Shown: positions 54,727-64,000 of the stretch, one piece after another
How positions within the stretch are numbered: the first letter of the stretch is position 1
How the letters are laid out: every line of letters starts with the position of its first letter
Origin: Pisolithus tinctorius
Lineage: Eukaryota > Basidiomycota > Agaricomycetes > Boletales > Pisolithaceae
Direction: 5' to 3'
DNA: 64,000 nt
NCBI GenBank assembly: GCA_024663395.1
Contig: JANFAH010000039.1
Span: 295,501 to 359,500, forward strand
Program-made: the position numbers and the translations under genes
Notes under the pieces: generated by a model
What the model saw: only the letters and a program-made list of their open reading frames with translations
What the model was told of the DNA's origin: nothing
Database searches by the model: none

Positions 54727-57489
54727 TCAGACAGTCAACCGCTTCAGTTCAGTACGTGCTGCACGCAGTCTCTCCAACTTCTTCGACAGCTCCTGTCTCT
54801 TCGATGCAATAGCCGCGGGTTCTTGAAGCATCGCAGCGCAGCGTTCATGTGCATCAGCACCTGTGACCTGCAGTCCGTCAAGGAGGGCCTCGTCGAGGCC
54901 GCGTTCCAGTCCTCGGACCATTTCATAGTCAATTGCCAAGGGCACCATGTCAACAAAACGCTTGTATGCAACTGTCAACGCATGCGTATTAGCTTTCTTC
55001 CTCCAAATATACATATAAATCACAAGGTATGCACCTTGAAAATATCCTCGGACGCTCGCCATTATTCCCAGCGCCACCTCCAACGGATCAGAAGGTAGCA
55101 ATCTGGCCAGATCATCAACTTGGGTTGAGATTCCGAGCTCTTTCAGCGAAGAGAGCGCCTTGTTCACGGTCTCTACTCTATTCCGGTCGGTTGCCAGTTT
55201 TCGAATGTTGGACATAATATCATGGTTGTTGTCTCTGCAGCCCCTGTAGTACGCGAGGAACTTGTCGCGATAGTCAGAGTAGTAATGAGTATTCAGGGTT
55301 GCCGGCGCTCTCTCCACTTGAAGTAACCAATCCATTTTCTCCTTCGCGCGAGCTGCAGCTAGGTCAAGATGGTCGTAAACGATCATCCTTGGAGGGCTCA
55401 GTACGTGATGCCTACTCTGCAAAGCAAACGGGGTTACTTACAATACAGCTTGCTTGACGCCACCCTTCCCTAAATGTGCGAAGTGGTCATCCACCATTTT
55501 CTCAATGCATGCCCTCATAATGGTATTTACAATGTCGAAGAGGTCGATGGCAGGCTCTTGCCATTTCTTCACTATCGTGGAAATGTAGGCTTCTTGAACA
55601 ACGAAGGGATAGTAATCGGGCAGTTCACGTGTGCGGCCACTGTATTGTGAAGGGTTAACAAAACACTTGGGAGGAATGGAAATGAGGCCGACTTTTTGGC
55701 TCTTTGCATGACCTCATCGATATATATGGTATTGCTACTGCGCAGCATGGCAGGTAGTGGACCAGACGCATCATCGTCACTTTCATCCTCTTGGCCAACG
55801 TTTTCCTCATTTGACAAAAACTTGATGGCGGGCAATCTGGGGTGCCGGTGAGCACCTTTCCGCTCCCATGGCATGAAGGTAGGAGCCGTGGAATATATTT
55901 CTCGTTTGAACCTCTCAGAATGAGTTCGGATTGTTTGCACAAGTCCATTTTCGTCAGGGGTGCCTTTGAGACACTCCGAAACCTCCCTGGTGAATCCGTT
56001 CAGGACACGGTGGATTTCGCCCACGGGATTGCTTGACGGTTCTGGCGGCAATTCTCCAAGTTCACTCTGCGCTTGTAGTATTACTGCCTGTAGTTCTTCT
56101 TGAATCTCAGGGAGTCTGCATGCGCACACGCATTAGCATGATCTGGTATGGCACCTACAATCAAGGTTAACACGGATATGCAACACACCTTCTGGCGATT
56201 AACTCTGCGAGGATTGCACTGAGTCGCTCTGTGAGTCTGCCGGTGCCAAGGAACTGATGTAGATGCGAATCGAGGCCGGACCACGGTTTTGTTGTTGCAA
56301 AGAAGTCTCTCTCCATATTCCGTGCGTCAACCCAGTTTATCCCTTGGGAAATTTCGTGCGAGCTAGGCTGCTTGACACAATACCAGTTGTTATCAAGAGG
56401 TTCGACTTCGTTTCGGATGAGACGGATCCATGATTCTTCTTCGCCACGGGAAATGCGATCTGGTTTCGTGAGGATACCTGTCACGTAATGGGGTTAATAG
56501 AGTAGAAAGGCAGGGAGTCCCTGTGACCTACCCACTGTACGCTTCCCCTTTGGGTCATATTGCTTCGCAAGGTGATGTGCCCCTTGGTTCTCGAAATCCG
56601 CTATAGACAACATCAATGCTTGTGCGCACTCAATGGATGGTAAGACTCACTTTCACACGCAACTGTGAGAAGGATGAGGCAGCTCGGTTTCTCGATGTAT
56701 GATGTGACGAGGTTTCTCACTAAGTCGATGTCGTTAGCACTACCTGTACGTCCAACGCTCGCAATAAGCCCAGGCAAATCGACAAACGACAAGTCAGCAA
56801 GCTCTCGCCCACTGATCTCCAGGGAAACATAGTTTCGTGAGAAAGACGTTTCATTTTTTTCTGATAAGACCTCGAAACCTTCGAGGAATTGTTTATGGTC
56901 GGTGTTCGGGTTCAAAATCGCACTCTGTGCCCGGCGAATTCGCTCTTCTACATAGGCCTTGTCGGAGATGGGTTCACCAAACGATACGATCTTGGGTTTA
57001 ATGGGTAAGCCGTATTTGTCGGTAATAAAATGAAGTTTGATGACGCAGGTCCACTGCGTTTCTGCTTGCGTAAGCTTACACTCCGTAGGACACCTCCATG
57101 GACGGGGAGTGTCACCAACTACGATGGAATGAAAAGTTGAATAACGTACCTTGTGCAAGTGCCCTGAGAACGAGGAAGGGTGATGCCAGAAATTGATTCA
57201 ATGAGGGATGATTTTCCCGCACTTTGAATGCCAATGACAGCGATCATAGGGAGGTCAATATCCCTCTGAACCCTGTATGGGAGCAGATCTGCGTGTCGGC
57301 CGGCGTGCAGCGCGAGGAACACACATACCCTGTATTACGAAGGCGGTTAATGAGATCCAGCATTGAACGACGCTGGCTCGCAGTGGCGGGGTCGGACAGT
57401 CCAACACCGCCATTGGTGCCAGCAGATGGGAGCGAGCCTGAGAATACACTGGCCATAATATCACTGTTAGTAGAAGGTGTAGAGGACAT
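54727..57489 (-). CDS. Dynamin-like large GTPase, copy D3
   Basis: Start at 57489: [39 protein letters not shown]. Exon 2 has the P-loop GIQSAGKSS, where D1 and D2 have GNQSAGKSS; the G....GKS frame is still intact. Exon 3: [21 protein letters not shown]3 [20 protein letters not shown]4: [20 protein letters not shown]. Linker with one unit ([33 protein letters not shown]). Stalk [43 protein letters not shown] to [10 protein letters not shown], stop at 54727. No frameshift found in the exons checked. Very close to D2; probably a recent duplicate pair. Confidence 0.85.
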
Positions 57490-57644
57490 CGTCGTTGGGA
57501 ATCCTGGTTGGAGGATCGAGCTTTTAACGGGGTCGTGAATCTCGTTGGGGCGTTCGGAGTGCGGCCATGTCCTACTGATCGGAAAACTCTTAAAAAGAAG
57601 AATCACTGATGACAGCAATTATAGGGGTACGGTAATCACGAGGG

Positions 57645-57775
57645 AATCACGTATGCCCTGTATGGCGAAGGCGATTATCAGGAAGTCCGATACCGCCATT
57701 AGTGCCAGCGGATGAGAGCAAGTCTGAGAATACAGTGCCTTCCTGACATCGTTGTTGGGGAATCCTGATTCATGC
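57645..57775 (-). pseudogene. Extra first-exon remnant upstream of D3
   Basis: Retains CATACGTGATTCC-type donor context, GCCATTAGTGCCAGCGGATG and ACATCGTTGTTGGGGAATCC, matching exon 1 of D2/D3, but has a deletion inside the [13 protein letters not shown] part. Confidence 0.5.
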
Positions 57776-58270
57776 ATCTAGGGGATCGAGCTGTTATGTA
57801 ACATCGCGGTGGACGTAAATGTTATCGCATGTGGCCCTGGGCATTTGCGACGCAGCCAAGTTCTATTGATTGATAGACTCCCAAAAAGAAGGGTAAGATA
57901 CGGAACGTTGCAGTGGGCTGTGTGCACTGCCTGTGATACACAAGCAAACTTCCTCAGCTCCGTCTCGGCTTGTCCTGCAGCAAGCTCTAGTAACTTACCA
58001 TCATACAACAAATGTCTACAGCCACACTTCGCCCGCGTAGTTGGACCATAAGTCGCCAGGTACGGGTGACAATAATGAAGAACACGAGGCAAACCTTCCA
58101 TTCAACTGCCGCAGCACTGATCCACAGTGTCGGAGGAACTGCGCAAAGAACGGACATGAACCAGGGATCAACGCGACCAAACTAGGACTTGTCGCCTTGT
58201 CCTGCATAGTCTCCCTTTCTCCTTTGTACGACCTGGTATCCACGGCTGGGCCACATCAGGGTAGTGTAGA
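57776..58270 (-). other. Y block upstream of D3
   Basis: Frames on -: 58101-57778 reads LLYDGKLLELAAGQAETELR and 58243-58016 reads YKGERETMQDKATSPSLVAL. Both have counterparts in the D2 block. Includes CTCCCAAAAAGAAGG near 57880. No family recognised. Confidence 0.4.
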
Positions 58271-58495
58271 ACATTTAGAAACAGTTAGGCATATCACCAC
58301 TTGCAGAGTGTACTAATGGAATCGGATTTCAGGTCGAGACGAAGGTACAGGCGCTTCGTGGCAACGTCATCCAAATTTCAAAGTAACTACAATTGTCAGT
58401 CAGGTAAGCAAAAGGCGGTCTAGCGGTTAGTGAAACAAAGCCAGAGAACTCGAGAAAAGAAACTCAATAATTGTAACATTAAACAGTCAATCGCT

Positions 58496-59622
58496 TCAGT
58501 TAGGTAGGTGCCGCAAACAGTCTTTCCAAATTCTTCGACTGTTCCTGTCTCTTCGATGCAATAACCCCAGACTCTTGAAGCATAGCAATGCAACGCTCGT
58601 GTACATCCTCACCCATGACTTGCAACCCATCTGGGAGAGCCTCGTGAAGGCCGCATTCCATTCTTCGGACCATTTCGTGGTCAATTGCCAAGGGTTCCAT
58701 GTCGACGAAACGCATGTGGGCGACTGAAAACGAACGTGTATCAACTATCCTGGCTCGAATAAAAATCACGAGGTGCGCACCTTGAAAATATCCTCGGATG
58801 CTCGCCATTATTCCCAATGCCACCTCCAACAGCTTAGAAGGTAGCAATCTGGCCAGATCATCGACTTTCGCCGAGATTCCCATTCTTTCAGCAAGGAGAG
58901 CGCCTTGTTCATAGTCTTCACTTCGTTCCGGTCAGTTGCCAATTTTCGAATGTTGGGCATAATATCATCGCTATTGTCTCTGCAGCCTCTGTAGTACGCG
59001 AGGAACTTGTCGCGATAGTCTGAGTAGTAATGAGTGTTCAGGGTTGCTGGCGCCTTCTCCACTTGAACTAACCAATCAATTTTCTCCTTCGCGCGAGCCG
59101 CAGCTCGGTCAAAGTGGTCGTAAGCGATCATCCTTGGAGGGCTCAGTACGTGATGCCTACTCTGCAAAGCAAACGGTGTTACTTACAGCACAGCTTGCTT
59201 GATGCCACCCTTCCTCAGTCCATGGCGTGTCTGCTTGCGTAACCTTGCATTCCGTGGGACATCTCCAGGGACTGTCACCAGCTGCCACCAAACGAGAATG
59301 GCATATATACCTTGTGCAACTGCCCTGTGAACGAGGAAGGGTGATTCCAAAAATTGATTCGATGAGAGATGAATCGATAATTTACCTACACTTTGATTGC
59401 CGATAACAGGAATCATAGGGAGGTCAATATCTCTCTGAACCCTGGTCCGAGAGTGAATCTATTCATCGGCTGGCATGAGACATGAACGACGTACTCAGAA
59501 TTGCGCAGGCGGTTAATAAGGTCTAGCATGGCAGGGCGCTGGCCCGCAATGGCGGGGATTGGTGCCAGCAGACGGGAGCGAGTCTGGTCAGTGTGGAGGA
59601 CATCATCATCGAGAGCACTCAA
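58496..59622 (-). pseudogene. Dynamin-like GTPase copy D4, internally deleted
   Basis: Exon 1 remnant ([11 protein letters not shown]) at about 59530 and exon 2 ([20 protein letters not shown]) at about 59430, with a damaged, frameshifted P-loop. After CCGTGGGACATCTCCAGG and the HGL-like text the sequence jumps to RKGGIKQAVL at about 59210, so most of the GTPase domain and the linker, about 2 kb in sister genes, are deleted. The stalk start [20 protein letters not shown] is readable; a 1-base shift near 58890 breaks it; the GED ([20 protein letters not shown]) ends early. Non-functional as GTPase. Confidence 0.85.
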
Positions 59623-60059
59623 GTTCTATTAGTACTATCACTTGACCAGTGTTGCAAAATGACACAGTGTTGCAAAACGCTAACTACACCACACCACACT
59701 TCAATCCAAGCTGCATAATTGTACGTAGGGCATGATATACTATAGACATAGGGGGCTGTATACTTTTTTTTAAAAAAACCGCACCTGTGGACGAGGGGAA
59801 ATCAATATACTGCTTAAAAAGGGTCCTTTTCAGAATAACTTGCCAGGGCTGGAATCAAATCATGTCAGAAAATCATGAAATGCTATCTGGGGACTCTTAA
59901 GACACTTCCCTGCTTCCTGAAAGAATTCCGAGGCCAACAAGAAGGATCCTTCGATTGTAATTGTTGTTGTGATAATGTGATGCAAGAGCGTGACAATACA
60001 AGCGGAGCCATGGTGGAGTGACATTATCAGCCACCGCCGACGTAAGTCAGTTTGGAGTA
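59623..60059. other. Low-complexity junction after D4
   Basis: Contains AGTGTTGCAAAA twice (about 59650-59685) and an 8-T/6-A run (about 59765-59777) that could form a small hairpin. No coding evidence. Confidence 0.4.
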
Positions 60060-60614
60060 TCAGCACGTCGGAGTTACAATGTAAGGTGTGACATTGTGTG
60101 ACAGCCCACAGTTTCGCAGATGGGAACATTTGCAACTCTGTATCATTTTGTGTCCAAAAACCGGCATCTCTCTGGCATCTTCTACACCACACATATCCTC
60201 TTTATTTTTGTCAGAAGTTTCTATGTACGTGTTCCTCAACGTGTCCATGTATTTTGTAGTGTAATTACCAATGTGATTGTGTAGTTCTGAAGCCATGCTT
60301 TGTGATGTTGCAACACCGGTCAAGTGATAGTAGTCTCGAACCAGACACTCGCACCTTCGGTATCTCCCGTCACAGTCTCCGGCGTATGCCGAAGGGAGAG
60401 TCCGGACCGAGACTAGGAATTCGGACGTCAACTTAATACTTGTCAGCACATCAGCACCTCCTTGTCCTGCAGCAGTCTCTTTTTCTTCCTCATGTGACCT
60501 CCTGTTCATGACTGGGATGTTTCGTGTGTAATTGCGTTTGTCATATTTACGCTGTACAAGCGCTCGTTTCCTCAAAGATGGCGAATTACTCGTTTGCGTC
60601 CCGGCACGCTCCAC
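60060..60614 (-). other. Open frame of 184 codons related in part to Y block
   Basis: Starts MERAGTQTSNSPSLRKRALV; the segment EEEKETAAGQGGADVLTSIK corresponds to GEKETSQDKATS text of the Y blocks. The rest has several Cys (CDGRYRRCEC, SCKCSHLRNC) but no family that I recognise. Long for this region, yet the relation to decayed blocks and the lack of introns make real coding uncertain. Confidence 0.3.
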
Positions 60615-61580
60615 ACCTAAGTCCAGGGGAATGTTTCACTTTCAATCGTCGAATCTTGCAAAACAGTGTCAACAATGGTACTGTCAATCACCTCAATGTC
60701 ATTTCCAACACCATCCTTTGCTGCAGGCTTTGAATTGGACGGAGCCATGGAATCCGCCAATCAGCGCAACGCTATGTTGCTGTGTTTTCGGAATCATGCA
60801 CATGTCTCTCCTATTTGACACCCACAAGTGTGGTGATGACCATCCCAGGATGTGGTGGCTAATTTACACCTGCTGCTTCTCATACATGTTGATGGACGCG
60901 CGACTCACTCGGGGTAAGTTTCAAATTCCATGTTGACTGGATTGCTTTCGTTTCTTCTTCTGAAGAGTTGTCGACAATCACTGACTCAACGTCCATACAA
61001 GCACATACAAACCAAGTCTGGAACTGCTTGAAGATCAGATGAATGGACAGTCAGCACACCAGCTCCCCCTGATTTGTTACGTGGCTTCGTCTTTCCACAG
61101 CTATCATACCCGCCCTGCGATATGAGCCCCTTTTTGAAGATGACGAAATCCTGGCTACGTAGCACTGTACTTGTTGACGTCTCGCCAAGGCGGTGTGCGT
61201 GGTCGCTGCATCACCTGCCAACGCGACGCTTGATGGCCTTCCGGGACCGTGCCCCTCCGGCTCGCCAACAATCTCAAGTAGGTTGATGTCACCATCGTAG
61301 GACGCGGTGGCTGCTCCGGCTTGTCGTACTTCTCTCCCGGATTGCTTTCTCTTTTTCTGAGGAACAGCAGGGTGAAGTGTTCGTGGGACAATCACCTTGT
61401 GAGTAGGTTTGTGGGCATTGATCTGATACTATGTGGAGAATGATGCTGCGTTCTGGGGATGACGTTGGCTCTTGCAGCAAGGTCACGCGAAAGCAACGTT
61501 CGGCATTGGACCCATTCTTGACAATAGTCGTGGAACGTTGATGAATCGTGTCATTCTTACTTGCTGGCTTTTTGGGCGCA
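60615..61580 (+). pseudogene. Z block, copy 3
   Basis: The homologous text starts near 60535, overlapping the open frame on the other strand. CATATTTACGCTGTACAAGC and TCCTCAAAGATGGCGAATTA match 52030-52070; LLRLVVLLSRIAFSFSEEQQ near 61330 matches LLALLARTAFVPSEEL; SCSKVTRKQRSALDP near 61475 matches TCSKVCERDARHW. Stop codons break the frame between these parts. Confidence 0.4.
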
Positions 61581-61589
61581 CCTAGATGT

Positions 61590-61820
61590 GTAACCTGCCA
61601 CATTTACTCCCACACGCACACGTGTCTACAATCGCAAGTTTCCGAGGACATTGAAGTGCGGGGATCAGAAGCCTGCGCCCCCATCCCGGTTTGGTTTCTC
61701 TATTCAAAGACCTGGCCAGCCTTTCGCCCATGTGATATGGTAGTTTCGTACCCATGCTGGGTCGCGAGCGAGACGGTTAAATATGGCCGGAGATGGTAAG
61801 CCACTGGTAGGCCACAGATT
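61590..61820 (+). pseudogene. W segment, copy 5
   Basis: Contains GATATGGTAGTTTCGTACCC (DMVVSYPCWVASETV) as in the inverted-repeat arms. Stops interrupt the rest. Confidence 0.35.
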
Positions 61821-61969
61821 GGACACTAATATTAGGTAAGTTTGCCCATCGATCTCTACAACGTGTGCTCAGAAAATGTTTGTTTGTTCTAATAGAGTAA
61901 TGATCGATTTGTGAACGGCATGTGACCTGGCGGGGTAATTTACGGGCTTGACCGAGGATTCCTGGTCCC

Positions 61970-62036
61970 AGAGGATAAAAGGGCGACGAGTTGTCAGTAC
62001 TTTCCCCAGTCAAGTCGCTCGACCATTATCTTTAAC
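61970..62036 (+). promoter_or_regulatory. Core promoter of inhibitor P5
   Basis: AGAGGATAAAAGGGCG at 61970-61985 and ATTATCTTTAAC directly before the ATG, the same layout as in P2-P4. Confidence 0.6.
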
Positions 62037-62669
62037 ATGGACAAGAGGCTCCTTCCCGGGCAGTATTACATCACCTCTTTGCAGAACAACGAAAACCTCG
62101 GGGTTTCCCAAAGCCTGCCTGTAATTCCCCCGCTCCCTGTTCCAGTTATAGTCCTTCACCCAGGAGTTTTGCCTCCTAAAGTAATGCTCGTTCTGTGTTT
62201 TACTTACAAGCATTTGACTGACCCGGATCCGCCCAGTTTACTGTCGAGGTGGTTAATGGAGGGGATAACACTTATGTCATCAAGGTCGAGGGTAGGAACA
62301 CCCTTGGTCGAGAGGACCGTGTCTTCGCCTTCGCAGACCAACCTGCTGAGGAGTGGGTTATCCTCTACAGAGAATATAATGGTGCATACACGTAAGTTAC
62401 TGGTGTTTAGTGTTCACGGGAGAGTCGGATACTGACACAATGATGCCTAGCATCGAGAGGAGGGACCAACCTATTGGATGGACTGTTCAACAGCCCGAAG
62501 GGGTAGAGGACCGTCAGGTATGGCCCAACGCTTCTCCCGCTTACGAGGGCAATTGTCCATAGCATATTTCCAGGTTGTCCTCAGTCCCGTTATCTCCACA
62601 CGCTCCATCCCTCCTCAGTTCCTCCCTACGCAAGTATTCAGATTCGAAAGTGCAGGGCCCCAGGAGTGA
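62037..62669 (+). CDS. I66-like serine-protease inhibitor, copy P5
   Basis: Four exons read in frame: MDKRLLPGQYYITSLQNNEN with a shorter Pro-rich stretch (PVIPPLPVPVIVLHPGVLPP); FTVEVVNGGDNTYVIKVEGR, EDRVFAFADQPAEEWVI and GAYT; IERRDQPIGWTVQQPEGVED; then VVLSPVISTRSIPPQFLPTQ, VFRFESAGPQE, stop at 62669. About 155 residues. The most diverged intact copy, and the only one without an X segment upstream or a dynamin gene downstream. Splice sites match P2/P3 exactly in phase. The I66 assignment carries the same caveat as for P2. Confidence 0.7.
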
Positions 62670-63545
62670 TGAGGAAGATAATTTTGTATTCATGTCTGAA
62701 GTGTAAGAATACATGTCCTGTACGACCTGAAGATTGTTATCTGCTGTTCATCGCACCTTGAACCTTTCTGCATGCCAAGTTGAACCAGTCATCCCTCTTG
62801 GTGATGCCCGGCTTTTTGCGATCTTGGGGAATGTTTGGATAGAATATTGCAACGCAGTAGTGAAAATTTTAGAAAGTAGTTGCACGCACTGGTACCACCG
62901 TTCCAAGTGCGGACAAGACCACAGGGCGAATTCGCAGAAGCAATTGACGATATTCAAGCGGACACATTAGAGGCTTGCATTCGGTTCGGCGACAGCGGCC
63001 TTAGTAGCCCTCAGCTCCCACTAAATACTAAGTAGACGTAGAGCAGGGTCACGATCCGAACACGAAAGAGACGTCTTCTGCCGGGCGAAGTCACGCGTCA
63101 ATTGTCAATGCTGGACCTCAGAACAAATCTACTAGAAACTCGGGGGTGACCGGTGACAGACCGGAAGATGTTGAAGCTCTTGCGGGTTCACTTTACTTAA
63201 GTGGAGAAGTCCCTTCATACGAACCCCGACAACCACGTTTGAAGCAGGGCTGCATCCAGTATCGGACTAATATCAGTGTCTGGCATGGTGGTGCGTCGGA
63301 GAGGACTGTTGGATACTTCGACATGCTTGGATATCGCTACACCAAGCTCATGCAACAAGAAAGGAGTAGAAATAGATGATTCTACCCAGCATTCTGAATA
63401 CATACTGACATACTCCCTTCGCCAAACGACAGGTGTGTTAGTTGGGAATCTTCCGTTCTCCTATATTATCGTGGAATCGCATGTTTATCTTACTTGCCGA
63501 AGAGTAGGCTGGTTGTTCTCCGTGTAAAGCTGGACCATGCCCTGC
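62670..63545. other. Region right of the array, no recognised gene
   Basis: Frames such as 63146-63379 (+) are open but without known motif. Sequence to about 62830 still resembles inhibitor downstream spacers (for example CCTGTACGACCTGAAGATTG); beyond that the repeat similarity ends. Confidence 0.4.
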
Positions 63546-63559
63546 AAGATTTTTAAAAA

Positions 63560-64000
63560 GAACGTTTTACGCCCAATTCCGCCTGCGAATTACATTATAC
63601 TTACATTTCGAACAGTTCTCATGTCAACGCGCACGCGGGTCCTTCCGATATCAGAAGTCAACACTTGACCCTCTTGAGGCCGAATCAGCTTTATTCCACA
63701 GTGCAGGAACGCGGGAATAAATTCCACATACTCTTGCATTGATTAGACACGTAGGCCTGGAGAATAAAAGGCCATTCAAAGCTCGTCACGTTACCATTGC
63801 TGCATCGTAGGTTGCAAAGTTAGTTTTGCGGAACTTCAGGTTGCCTACGACTAACGTCAACGTGCCAAGATGCAGAATGGGCTCCGTTCCGTGTCTGGCC
63901 GAAATAGCACATGCAGCAAAGATATCTGGTTTCCTGCAGTCATTTCTCATCCTCGTGACGTTTGGAGGCATATTCATATCCAGTCGTCGTTCCCAGACTT
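63560..64000 (-). CDS. Unrecognised gene, partial (runs off the right edge)
   Basis: On - the frame from the window edge reads DIFAACAISARHGTEPILHL and GTLTLVVGNLKFRKTNFATY, then DAAM and a possible intron. A further open piece reads EYVEFIPAFLHCGIKLIRPQ, EGQVLTSDIGRTRVRVDMRT, ending VRN at a good donor GTAAGTATAA near 63607. The protein is cut at both ends, and I recognise no family. Exon joins are inferred. Confidence 0.45.

Noticed and set aside
1..64000. tRNA, rRNA and CRISPR features
   Set aside because: Scanned by eye for B-box GGTTCGAATCC-like text and regular short repeats; apparent hits (near 20356 and 31220) fall in BUD20 and kinesin sequence and lack partner elements.

Overview
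The window looks like nuclear DNA of a filamentous basidiomycete, probably an Agaricomycete. Genes are split by many short introns of roughly 50-70 bp with GT-AG borders, and the gene set is fungal: ornithine acetyltransferase, TFIIIC, kinesin-14, APN2, BUD20, and a large basidiomycete WD40 membrane protein. No prokaryotic operon structure, tRNA, rRNA or CRISPR array was found. All exon joins were worked out by eye from reading frame, splice signals and family conservation.

The left half (about 1-33.9 kb) is mostly single-copy housekeeping sequence. From left to right it holds ArgJ (-, cut by the window edge), a TFIIIC 90-kDa-type subunit (+), a copper amine oxidase (+), a decayed partial copy of the TFIIIC gene (+), a NADAR/YbiA-like protein (-), an ADP-ribosyltransferase-like gene and a separate Cys-rich zinc-finger gene (+), BUD20 (+), a WD40 protein with N-terminal membrane segments (-), APN2 AP-endonuclease (+), kinesin-14 (-) and a RidA/YjgF protein (+).

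The right half (about 34.5-62.7 kb) is very different. It is a lineage-specific array of duplicated, inverted and decaying modules. The recurring unit is a small gene resembling the I66 serine-protease inhibitors (beta-trefoil) facing a dynamin-like large GTPase gene on the opposite strand, tail to tail. I count five inhibitor copies (three apparently intact), three apparently intact dynamin-like genes, one dynamin pseudogene with a large internal deletion, and two dynamin fragments. Two arms of about 2.4 kb around 37.4-38.7 kb form a large inverted repeat. Several further decayed sequence families (called W, X, Y and Z here) recur with the modules. Intact inhibitor copies share a TATA-like core promoter, and dynamin first exons share another. 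One dynamin gene carries three tandem first-exon/promoter units, and another has an internally duplicated linker.

The most notable candidate for a new system is this dynamin-like GTPase plus I66-like inhibitor array. Its birth-and-death pattern is what one expects of a fast-evolving defence or self-recognition locus, but the sequence does not show a function directly. The last few hundred bases hold part of an unrecognised gene on the - strand.
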